Shown here one piece after another: positions 1-8,899 of a stretch of 33,548 bases of DNA (positions within the stretch are counted from its first letter, which is position 1; each line of letters begins with the position of its first letter). The DNA lies in assembly GCA_013043565.1 (NCBI GenBank), contig JABDNZ010000488.1, positions 1 through 33,548 of the forward strand, written 5' to 3'. This DNA is from Gemmatimonadota bacterium (GTDB lineage Bacteria; Gemmatimonadota; Gemmatimonadetes; Longimicrobiales; Gaopeijiaceae). The position numbers and the translations under genes were made by a program. The notes beneath the pieces were generated by a model. It was not told where the DNA came from. It saw only the letters and a program-made list of their open reading frames with translations, and made no database searches.

Positions 1-215
1 GTGGTGGAGTGGCATCCATCGTGACCCCGGATGTGGGCGTCCTGGCCCCCAGGGATCCCGCCGCGTTGGGTGGTGCGATTGAGGGCCTACTGGACGACGA
101 GGAGAGGCGCCTGGCCATGGCTGAGGCCGCACGCCTCCGGGCCGAGGAACACTTCGACACAGTTAAACTGGCCGGTGTGTTGGAGGAGTGGTTGGCCGGA
201 TTCTGCTCCGACTGA
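1..215 (+). CDS. Glycosyltransferase family 4/group 1, C-terminal fragment (5' end outside window)
   Basis: Open frame runs to the window edge. The translation GGVASIVTPDVGVLAPRDPAALGGAIEGLLDDEERRLAMAEAARLRAEEHF resembles the C-terminus of GT-B fold group 1 glycosyltransferases. Stop TGA at 213-215. Confidence 0.7.
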   Translation, partial: GGVASIVTPDVGVLAPRDPAALGGAIEGLLDDEERRLAMAEAARLRAEEHFDTVKLAGVLEEWLAGFCSD

Positions 216-315
216 GTGCGGCGTCCGGGGATCATAGAAAACAAATCCGTGCCCCGCAGGAAACCAGCGCTTAAGTTGCGCCAAGGATCTCCTCTATTCT
301 GATCAGGCGCGGTCC

Positions 316-2973
316 ATGCCCCGTCAGCTCACAGCCATCATGTTTGCCGACCTGGTCGGCTACACTGCCCTCATGCAGGAAGACGAAAGGAGAGCCAAGC
401 TCCTTCGTGACCGGCAGCGTGAGGTTCTGGAACAGCGAGTAGCCGAATTCGAGGGTGAGATCCTCCAGTACTATGGCGACGGGGCCCTTTGCGGTTTCCA
501 GAGCGCGATCCAGGCCGTGGAATGCGGAATCGCAGTACAGGTTGACCTCCGTGAAGAGCCGCCCGTACCGGTCCGAATCGGGATTCACCTGGGAGACGTG
601 GCTTTCGACAAGACCGGTGTCTACGGCGATGGTGTAAACGTCGCGTCCCGGATCGAGTCCTTGTCGGTGGCGGGCGGGGTGCTGGTTTCCGGCAAGGTCG
701 CTGACGAGGTGAAGAACCAGCCGGAAATCTCTACGCAGTTCCTTTCGGAAGTTGCTCTCAAGAACGTCCAGGAGCCCCAAAGGGTTTTCGCCGTCACGAA
801 CTCCGACTTGGCCGTTCCCGGGCCAAAGGAGATGAAGGGTTGGCCGAAACCAGGGCGGAGGAGTGGGGCTGGCGGTCGGGGTTGGGTGAAGTGGGCGGCG
901 GGTGTCGTTGTGGTTGCCGGATTGGCGGGGGCTTATGCGTTGGCGACTGGTGGTGATGGCTCCGAGCCCAGGGAACTCAACTCCACTTCGAGCCTTCTTA
1001 CCGAAAGGTCAATTGCGATTCTACCGTTCGTTTATAACGGTCCGGACGAGTTCAAATACCTCGGCCCGGGGGCTGCCACACAGCTATCGATGCCGCTGAC
1101 GAGTGGTGTGTTTATGCCGGTAGACCAGATGTCGATCCCGGGCTATCTGGACAACCTCGGACCGAACCACCCTCGTAACCAGGAATTCCGGGAGGGGGTC
1201 GCAACGAGGTTCGATGCGGACCTTGTCCTCGACGGGACAGTCACCCATTCGGGCGGATTCCTAACGGTTGAGGCCCAGCTGTACGCTCCGCTCGAGGAGA
1301 CCGATCCCCTTCTCACCGAATATGCTCAGGGATCGACGGATGAGTCCCACGCCGTTTTCAAAGACTTGGCGAGGAAGCTTCTGCTGCGTGGAAGCGGGGT
1401 CGACACGACGCTCGTGGTAGAGGCGATGACGGAATCGGACGAGGCTCTGGACTTTTGGGTCCAGGGGGACCAGCAATATCGGTCCGGGAACTACCCTCTG
1501 GCCGTTGACCTCCTCAAGACAGCAACAGAACGAGATCCTGGTTTCGCCCTGGCCCACTATCGGCTCTCCCAGGCGGCTGTCTGGGCTTGGGAATTCCCAC
1601 TTGCTAGGAACTCGGCGGAGAGGGCTCGGAGCAGAGGTTCCAACCTATCCGATTGGCACTGGCGTCTTGTGGATGCCTGGCATGACTTCCTAGGGCCCCG
1701 ACCAGACCAAGCCGAACGAACCTTCGGGCAGTTGATTACCCCTATCGAAACTGTGGAGGTCACCTCTGGCATTGGCGAAGTCAACGTGCACTACAACCTC
1801 CTCCGGGGCCTTCCGACCACCGATGCCGAGGGATGGTTCAACCGGGCGTTGGCGCTTGACCCGAACTACGGTGAAGTGCGTTTCCACCTATTGGAATTTG
1901 CCGCCCGAGCAGGGGACGTCGTGCGGTTTGACTCTTTGGAAAGGGGGGTGGATCCAGCCAGTGAACAAGCCTTGGCCTGGGCGGCGGTGAGGGCCTTCGG
2001 ATGGGGCACGGAATCGGACCGCCTGAGTGCCCTAGAAGATCTTGCCAACGCGGGAGAACGGGAGGTCGAACTCGCGGCCAGCAGGGTAGCGGCTTTCCTA
2101 CATGATTTCGACGGTGCCCAAGAGATTGCCGAGCTCCTAACCAGGGCTGGCCGTCCTCGCACTTATCAGGAGGGGATGCCCGCCTTCCTTGGGATGATGA
2201 AGGTCGCCGGAGGCCAGTGGGAGTCAGCAAAGGATAACCTCCATCTTGTCAGACAGGTCGAAAGAGAATGGGCGCTGGAGATGGAGGGATTGGTCTCCAC
2301 TTTCCCACTTTTCGAGGAATCGGAATCAGACTTGCGAGCGCTACGTCAGGAGATTCAGGACTGGAACCCGGCCGATTCCACCCATATGCCGAGGATCGTA
2401 TACCTGTTCGGTGCCCACCATGGTGTACACAAGATCTTACGGTCCTATGTGCTTAGTCTTCTTAGCTTGACCATCGGAGAGTTCCACGAAGCCGAGACTC
2501 ACCGCGAAGACATCCGCGCCTCGGCCAGGTCCGACGAGGATCTTGCCTTTGCTGGCGCTTTAAGGGAGAGCATCAATGCACGCCTGGCCCTGGCGAGGGG
2601 AGACTCAACTGCGGCGCTCGGGATTTTGGAGGGAGTGGAGTACTACCCGTACCTCGAGCTGATCCCAACCTCTCCGTTCTATTCCAGGGCCCTGGATCGA
2701 TGGTTACGGGCGGAACTGTATGCGAAACAAGCGCGGGAACCGGATGCGCTAAGGTGGTATGAGACTCTCACCGATGGATTGTATGAGTTCCTCTTCGCCG
2801 CCCCGGCCCATCTCCGCCAGGCCGAGATCTACGCGAGCCTCGACAGCACCGCCGCCGCCATCCACCACTACGATGAGTTCATCCGGCTTTGGGGTGGAGC
2901 GGACGAAGAACTGCAGCACCTGGTGTTGGAGGCCCGGTCAGCCAAGGAAGACCTGGAGAGCGGCGGAGGGTAA
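316..2973 (+). CDS. Class III adenylate/guanylate cyclase domain + TM helix + TolB-N/FlgO-like domain + TPR repeats (885 aa)
   Basis: N-terminal TAIMFADLVGYTALMQEDE, YYGDG and VYGDGVNVASRIES cyclase motifs; TM segment WVKWAAGVVVVAGLAGAYALA; 'SIAILPFVYNGPDEFKYLGPG' domain; alpha-helical TPR-like C-terminus. Confidence 0.88.
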   Translation: MPRQLTAIMFADLVGYTALMQEDERRAKLLRDRQREVLEQRVAEFEGEILQYYGDGALCGFQSAIQAVECGIAVQVDLREEPPVPVRIGIHLGDVAFDKTGVYGDGVNVASRIESLSVAGGVLVSGKVADEVKNQPEISTQFLSEVALKNVQEPQRVFAVTNSDLAVPGPKEMKGWPKPGRRSGAGGRGWVKWAAGVVVVAGLAGAYALATGGDGSEPRELNSTSSLLTERSIAILPFVYNGPDEFKYLGPGAATQLSMPLTSGVFMPVDQMSIPGYLDNLGPNHPRNQEFREGVATRFDADLVLDGTVTHSGGFLTVEAQLYAPLEETDPLLTEYAQGSTDESHAVFKDLARKLLLRGSGVDTTLVVEAMTESDEALDFWVQGDQQYRSGNYPLAVDLLKTATERDPGFALAHYRLSQAAVWAWEFPLARNSAERARSRGSNLSDWHWRLVDAWHDFLGPRPDQAERTFGQLITPIETVEVTSGIGEVNVHYNLLRGLPTTDAEGWFNRALALDPNYGEVRFHLLEFAARAGDVVRFDSLERGVDPASEQALAWAAVRAFGWGTESDRLSALEDLANAGEREVELAASRVAAFLHDFDGAQEIAELLTRAGRPRTYQEGMPAFLGMMKVAGGQWESAKDNLHLVRQVEREWALEMEGLVSTFPLFEESESDLRALRQEIQDWNPADSTHMPRIVYLFGAHHGVHKILRSYVLSLLSLTIGEFHEAETHREDIRASARSDEDLAFAGALRESINARLALARGDSTAALGILEGVEYYPYLELIPTSPFYSRALDRWLRAELYAKQAREPDALRWYETLTDGLYEFLFAAPAHLRQAEIYASLDSTAAAIHHYDEFIRLWGGADEELQHLVLEARSAKEDLESGGG

Positions 2974-3009
2974 CCTCAGAAACCGGCTGCGTCGGTGCAG
3001 GCCGAAGGC

Positions 3010-5589
3010 CTAACCTCGGTAGATCCCTCCCTCAGGCCCGTACCTCTCGATCAGAGCTTGTATCCGCGGATGGTCGAAGACTTTCTCGAAATCTCGGGTG
3101 AACAGGGAGGGCACGGCTCGGACTCCCGGGACCGAGAAAACCGTCTCCAGGGCATCGGCGGTCTCTTCCGCCATCCCGAGAGCCGCGTAGATGTAGGCGG
3201 CCGTCTCGAGGAGATCCCTTCCAAACACCGGATCTTTCGTTATTGGCAAGATTTCTCGAACCAGCCCGACCTGCTCCAAGGCTTCTTCGCGACGTCCGAG
3301 GAGTGAATAGGCTCGTCCCAGGGAGGCATGGATCCTCGGGTCGCCGGGCTGGAGTTCCAGGGCCGACAAAGAAATCTCGATGCTTCTTTCGAAGGCCCTG
3401 TCTGCCCGGGCCGAGTCGATGTGCTGGTATGTCCAGCCCTCGATCAGCTCCCGGGGAGCCCACCAGAACCCGCCGAAATCCAGGATCGGGTCCTGGATCT
3501 TTTCAAAGGCTTCGATCTTGTCCTCAGGTTCAGGTGTGATCAGCCACTCGAAAAAATCCCTGAGCCCGTAAACGTTGGATTCAGGCGGCAGCTTGGCCAG
3601 GGCTTCCAATCCGGGTCTGTGGTCTCCGCTGTAACGCCACTCCAACCACCCCATGGTGAAGGTGGCCTCGTGGAAGTCCGGATAAGCGTCCAGGAGCCTG
3701 GCCATGACGGCATCGGAATCGTCCCACCGGTCATGTTCGGCATAGGCGGAGGCCAGACCGAGTTGTAGCTCGGGGTTCCGAGGGTCCAGAAGAGCCGCGC
3801 GTTCTCTGCTGGCTAGGGATCCGGCCCAATCCCAGTTCCGGGTTTGGAGCTCGGCTTTCAGGCTGAGGAGGGCTGCCCAACCCGGAGCGATCTCCTCGGC
3901 TCGGGCCAACGACTCCATGGCCTCATCGTTCTGATAAAGCAGGTAGTGGAAAAAAGCCCGGGCCGAGTGGATCTCGGCCGATTCCGGATTGATCTGTAGC
4001 CCTCTCTCTGTAGCCTCCCAAGCTTCTGCTAGATGGCCGGGATCGCGGTCGTAGTAGAGGTAGAGGTAGCAAAGCGTGGAAGCCAACCCGGCATGGGCCA
4101 TGACGAAGTCAGGATCAAGCTCGGCGGCCTGGGCGTACATGGTTCGGGCCGTTTCCAGGTCGTCCGGTTCCCAGCCTGGACGGTTTAATGCGTCTTCTCC
4201 CCGACGCCAGAAGGTGTAGGCCGCCAGGTTGTCGGTGGGCATTTCATCCAACCGGGCCTGATCTGCGGGAGCCAGTTCCGCCTGGAGGGCCTGAACCACT
4301 TGTTGAGCCAGATCGCTCTGGATCGCGAAGACGTTTTCGACCGTGAACTCCCTGTCGTACGTCTCCGCCCAGAGGTGGGCATCGGTCTGGGTGTCGATGA
4401 GCTGGACGTTCACCCGGATCTGCCCGCCCGCCCTCATCACGCTTCCTTCCAGAACCGAATGGACCCCCAACTCCTGTCCGATGGTCGGGATCGTCTTCTC
4501 GGTATCTGCATACTACATCACCGATGTGCGGGCGATGACGTCCAGGCTGGGAACCTTCGACAGTTTTGTCAGGAGGTCGTCGTGGAGCCCCAAGGCGAGG
4601 AAGGCTGCTTCCCCCTCGGCGTCAGCGCTCATGTTCTCGAAGGGCAGAACGGCGATTGCCGGCCGCTCGCGGGCTTCCGCAGTGGTCCCGACCACCCCTG
4701 GGGCTCCGACCGGGCCCCCTCCCGGAGCGAACACCGCCACGGTTCCACCGGCTATGGTCAGCAGGAGGGCGATCATCAAGAGTTCGGGCCCCGTGATCCT
4801 TTGGCGGCCGGGCTCGCCGTGGTACCAGGCAACTACGACGGTGATGAAGAAGCCCGCCGCAACGAGGATGGCGGTGGCTTTTGGGACGAGGGCCGGCCAA
4901 AGGAACTGGTTCCCGGCGAAGCCGACGATCTCCAGCAGGGCCCAGGCCCCGGCCAGGTACGCCAGGGCCCACGGTACCACAGCACGGTCTTTGATTTGCT
5001 GGAAAACGGTGTCGGCCCGGGTTTCCGGCCGGCCGTGAACCGGCGCTTCCGCCTTCGCCTCTGGTTCCTGGCTGGGTACGGTCAGACCCTCATTGGAAAT
5101 GGCATAGACGGATACGGGGTCCACGACGTTCTTCAGCTGGACCGATCCGAGGGAAACAGCCGAAATCGACGGATGGTTCTTGATCTCGTCGAAGACTTTT
5201 CCGGAAACCGTCACTCCCCCGGGCGAAGCGAGCCCCTCGATCCGCGAGGCCAGGTTCACACCGTCCCCGTAAACACCGTCCTCATCGTGAACGATGTCGC
5301 CGGTATGGATCCCGATTCTCAGGGGGATGACGTCTTCTTCGCCCACGGCCCGCTGAACGGCTACCGCGCACTCGACGGCCTCGACCGCGCTGGAAAAAAT
5401 GCTGAGAGTGCCGTCCCCGTAGTATTGGAGGATCTCCCCGTGATGTCCTTCCACTGCGGAGGAGATGAGTACCCTGTGTTTGTCCCTCTGGCGCCTTGCT
5501 TCCGCCTCATCTTCCTGCATGAGGGCGGTGTAGCCCACCATGTCCGCAAACATGATGGCCGCTAGTTGGCGTTTCCCTGGTTCAGCCAT
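3010..5589 (-). pseudogene. Class III cyclase domain + TM helices + TolB-N-like + TPR protein, interrupted by an in-frame TAG (ORFs 4513-5589 and 3010-4470 are in the same frame)
   Basis: Reverse-strand reading across the gap gives ...SLDVIARTSVM*YADTEKTIPTIGQELGVHSVLEGSVMRAGGQIRVNVQLIDTQTDAHLWAETYD..., which is continuous homologous sequence on both sides of the stop at 4513-4515. The downstream ORF 'start' at 4470 is a TTG inside the conserved domain. Confidence 0.8.
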
Positions 5590-5671
5590 GACCCCCCGGC
5601 TCTCCGGGCCTCAAAGAGTGGTTCCAGAAACAACGGTAAACCGGATTGCACTACTTCTCAAACCATTTCAA

Positions 5672-6841
5672 CTATTGTCCTCGACCCATCCATGTCAGCA
5701 GGGCTTCCCCGTAGTGGAAGATTCCAGGGGTGCCGCCGGTGTGCACGAATACGACCGTGTCTTCCTCACGGAAAAAACCAGCCTCTACCAACCCGATAAG
5801 GCCTGACATCGCCTTCCCGGTATATACGGGATCGAGGAGAATGCCCTCACTCCGGGCCACCTTCTTAATGGCGTCCACGGTGCCGGCCGTGAGCATTCCG
5901 TACCCCTCCCCCACGTAGTCGTCGAAGACGATGATGTCGTCGGGCTGGAAGGCGAGGTTCAGGCCCAGCGCAGCGGACGTCTGGGTGGCGATGTTCGCCA
6001 CGTTCTCTCTGATGGACTCGGCTGATCCGGAGACGCTGATCCCCACGATCTTCGTCTTGGCGCCGATGGCAGCCGCACCCACCACAAGGCCCGCCTGGGT
6101 GCCACCCGATCCTGTGGCCATCACCAGGTAGTCCGGTTCCGCTCCTCGATCCATGGCTTGGCGGTGGGTTTCCAGGAAGGCCGTGATGTAGCCCATGGCA
6201 CCCAGAGGCTGGTCCATGGATCCCCCGGTTCTGGACCCGCCTACCGAGACGATGTAAGGCCTGCGCCCGCCAGCCCTCTCGGAGGCCGCGATCTCCTCCG
6301 CTACGGTGGCAGGGTCTGATCCGGGCTCCAGCAGATGGATCTCCGCCCCCAGGATCTCATCCAGTAGGTGGTTCCCATCCACGACCACCTCCCCCTCGTC
6401 CCGCTTGGACAGGAGTAGGACCGCCCGCATCCCCAACATGGCCGCGCCGGCGGCGGTCTGCCGGCACCAGTTGGACTGCAGTCCGCCCCAGGTGATGACC
6501 ACATCGGCTTCCTTGGCCTGGGCGTCGGCCAAGATGTATTCCAGCTTCCTCGCCTTGTTGCCCCCGGTGGCCAGCCCGGTCTGATCGTCTCTCTTTATGA
6601 GGATGGTGGGGCCGCCGAGGTCGGCACTGAGAGTCTCCATCTCTTCCAACGGAGTGGGCAGGTGCGCTAACTGGGCCCGGTCGAATCGTTGGGACAGAAC
6701 CCGGGCCACGGCGTTTGGTGCCAAGTTGGATCGGGGCCCGGGGTCTCGAGGAGCCCTGGGGGCTCCGGGGGCACAAGCTATGACACCCGTCAGGAGGGGA
6801 AGAGCGAGGAGCCGGCTCCAGCGGAAGGTGCGAATCGACAT
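5672..6841 (-). CDS. PLP-dependent D-cysteine desulfhydrase / 1-aminocyclopropane-1-carboxylate deaminase family protein with N-terminal lipoprotein-like signal (389 aa)
   Basis: LPTPLEEM, IKRDDQTGLATGGNKARKLEYILADA (PLP Lys region) and GGLQSNWCRQTAAGAA motifs; N-terminus MSIRTFRWSRLLALPLLTGVIAC resembles a lipobox. Confidence 0.85.
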   Translation of the reverse strand: MSIRTFRWSRLLALPLLTGVIACAPGAPRAPRDPGPRSNLAPNAVARVLSQRFDRAQLAHLPTPLEEMETLSADLGGPTILIKRDDQTGLATGGNKARKLEYILADAQAKEADVVITWGGLQSNWCRQTAAGAAMLGMRAVLLLSKRDEGEVVVDGNHLLDEILGAEIHLLEPGSDPATVAEEIAASERAGGRRPYIVSVGGSRTGGSMDQPLGAMGYITAFLETHRQAMDRGAEPDYLVMATGSGGTQAGLVVGAAAIGAKTKIVGISVSGSAESIRENVANIATQTSAALGLNLAFQPDDIIVFDDYVGEGYGMLTAGTVDAIKKVARSEGILLDPVYTGKAMSGLIGLVEAGFFREEDTVVFVHTGGTPGIFHYGEALLTWMGRGQ

Positions 6842-6933
6842 GGTTCACCTGCTGCTTGGGAGAAGGGCGTTCAATCTGCAGGGTAGGGTGGGAGGGGAGG
6901 GATACGGGGGCAAGGGCGTATGCGGGTCGGAGC

Positions 6934-6968
6934 AAAAAGGGCGGGCCCTTTCGGGGCCCGCCCTTTTT
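6934..6968 (-). terminator. Rho-independent (potentially bidirectional) terminator downstream of the aldo/keto reductase
   Basis: Perfect 15-bp inverted repeat aaaaagggcgggccc (6934-6948) / gggcccgcccttttt (6954-6968) with a 5-nt loop and flanking A/T tracts. It sits 30 bp past the stop of the minus-strand gene 6999-7988. Confidence 0.9.
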
Positions 6969-6998
6969 CATGGTTTGTCCCTCGTCAACCGGCCTTGC

Positions 6999-7988
6999 TC
7001 AGATCAGGGTAATCGACTCCGGAAGATCCTCCCCGATCCGGGCATACTCATCTCCACTGAGCCGGAACTCCATGGCTCCCGCGAACCCGTCCACCTGCTC
7101 TGCGCTCCTGGCTCCGACAATGGCTCCGGTCACGGCAGGGTGGTGAAGGGCCCAGGCCACCGCCACTTCCGCGGCTGACCGCCCGTGGGCATTGCCGATC
7201 TCCTTCAGCACCTCCACCAGTTCCAGAATCTGGGAAAAGAGTGGCTCCTGGAAAGGCGGGGATTTGAATTGGACTCGCCAATCTGTTGGTGGAAGAGCTT
7301 CGTACCGTTCTCTCGTCCAACGGCCGGTGAGGAGGCCGTTCTGCATCGTGGAGTAGGGAAGCACTCCAATGTTGTTCTCCAGGCAGAACGGCAGGATGTC
7401 GTCTTCGATCTGACGCATCAGCATGGAGTACGGGGGTTGAAGGGATGTGATCGGTGCGATCGCCTGGGCCCGTTCCATTTGGACGACATCAAAGTTGGAA
7501 ACCGCGATATGCCGAATCTTTCCCTCGGCTTTCAGCTCCGCCAGCGTGGTCCACCCTTCCTCGAGGTCCGGATCCGGGGCGCCGACGGGCCAGGAGGGAC
7601 GGTGCACTTGAGCCAGGTCCAGGACATCCACGTCCAACCGCTCGAGGCTGTCCTCGACCTCTTTTCGGACGGAGCCGGCTTTGAGGCTGTGGTCGACGTT
7701 CTTCTCGTCGTCCCACACGATGCTGCACTTGGTGAACACCATGGGCCGATCTTCGGGATTCATCTCCTTCAACGCTCGGGCGACGATCTTCTCCGAGTGT
7801 CCCATCCCGTAGATGGGTGCGGTGTCAATCCAGTTGATCCCTCTTTCCACGCTCCGATGGATGGCCGCCACCGACTCCGCGTCCTCCTGGGGCCCCCACC
7901 CGAAGACTCCCTCTCCGCCCATGGCCCACGCTCCGAGTCCCACGGGGGTGATGTTGAGATCGGACTTTCCTACTTGCCTCAGCTCCAT
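6999..7988 (-). CDS. Aldo/keto reductase (329 aa)
   Basis: GLGAWAMGGEGVFGWG, INWIDTAPIYGMGHSEKIVARAL, FTKCSIVWDD, DLAQVHRPSWPVG and IVGARSAEQV motifs of the AKR superfamily. Confidence 0.93.
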   Translation of the reverse strand: MELRQVGKSDLNITPVGLGAWAMGGEGVFGWGPQEDAESVAAIHRSVERGINWIDTAPIYGMGHSEKIVARALKEMNPEDRPMVFTKCSIVWDDEKNVDHSLKAGSVRKEVEDSLERLDVDVLDLAQVHRPSWPVGAPDPDLEEGWTTLAELKAEGKIRHIAVSNFDVVQMERAQAIAPITSLQPPYSMLMRQIEDDILPFCLENNIGVLPYSTMQNGLLTGRWTRERYEALPPTDWRVQFKSPPFQEPLFSQILELVEVLKEIGNAHGRSAAEVAVAWALHHPAVTGAIVGARSAEQVDGFAGAMEFRLSGDEYARIGEDLPESITLI

Positions 7989-8021
7989 CGTGTCCTCCCT
8001 ACTCAGCGTTTCGGGTACCCC

Positions 8022-8867
8022 TCACCCCCCGACCGGCTCACCGATATCCCGGATGCAAAGCCAACTGCCATCGTCCTGTTGCTCGTACACGGCAAGCCAG
8101 TTCGATAGAGAAGTGGTGGTGTCACCGCTGCCAGGAGGAGAAACGGTGCAGGTGTCCCTCCCCCAGCCGACGCCGATGGATCCCACCATCTCGAAACCGT
8201 CGAAGCTCCCGGAACAGACCTCGTCCGATTCGGCCCACGAGGCTTCAAAGCGAGCAATGATGGCCTCCCGCCCCAGGGCGTCGCGGAGCCGCGCGTCGGC
8301 GGTGTAGATGTCAGCCAGCCGCTCGGCATCCCTGGAATTGAAGGCATCATACCATTCTGACAGGAGATCCGCTGCCCATGAAGGTGCTCCGCCGTTCGGA
8401 GTGGTCTCCAGGGACATATCCGCCACCACTTTCCAGCCGCCAGCGATCTTCCGATACACGGTCATGTATCGGCCGCCAATGCCTCCGGGGCTCTCGAATC
8501 CCCCATGTTCGACAGCGAGGTCACCGGAAGCGGCGATATCGTAATGATCCGGCCCCCATGAGCCCTCGTTATTGGGATTGAATGCGTAATTCTTGGCCAT
8601 AAAGGACTCGACTGCTTCCGGGCCGGAGATAAGCTCCCCCTGCTCCCAAGCAAGGGTGCCTTCCGGGCCAAACAAGCCTGCCACGCCTGCGGCATTCTGT
8701 TGGTCGTCAAAGGCCTGCCATTGGTCCGACACGGCTCGGAGGGCGGCTTCTTCTTCCGCCAGATCCACCGGGGAGCCCCCCGTCGGGGGTCCACATCCGG
8801 AAAAAACGATCAGACCGGCGGGGATCAAGATCGAAAGACCTGCTCTGGTGAATTGATGAAAGAACAT
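8022..8867 (-). CDS. Lipoprotein with two tandem NTF2-like (SnoaL/DUF4440-type) domains (281 aa)
   Basis: N-terminus ...LIPAGLIVFSGCGPP (lipobox-like). Two segments of NTF2-like character: 'EEAALRAVSDQWQAFDDQQNAAGVAGLFGPEGTLAWEQGELISGPEAV...YMTVYRKIAGGWKVVADMS' and 'LLSEWYDAFNSRDAERLADIYTADARLRDALGREAI...'. Confidence 0.75.
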   Translation of the reverse strand: MFFHQFTRAGLSILIPAGLIVFSGCGPPTGGSPVDLAEEEAALRAVSDQWQAFDDQQNAAGVAGLFGPEGTLAWEQGELISGPEAVESFMAKNYAFNPNNEGSWGPDHYDIAASGDLAVEHGGFESPGGIGGRYMTVYRKIAGGWKVVADMSLETTPNGGAPSWAADLLSEWYDAFNSRDAERLADIYTADARLRDALGREAIIARFEASWAESDEVCSGSFDGFEMVGSIGVGWGRDTCTVSPPGSGDTTTSLSNWLAVYEQQDDGSWLCIRDIGEPVGG

Positions 8868-8899
8868 GGTTGACTCCTCGTTATTCGGTTGAGCTGGGC

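Noticed and set aside
4513-4515. TAG as evidence for an alternative genetic code or suppressor system
   Set aside because: TAG terminates other intact genes in the same window (5672, 8900), so general reassignment is unlikely.
4300-5565. Plus-strand ORF (421 aa) opposite the cyclase gene
   Set aside because: No recognisable motifs. It is antisense to well-conserved cyclase sequence and is considered a shadow ORF.
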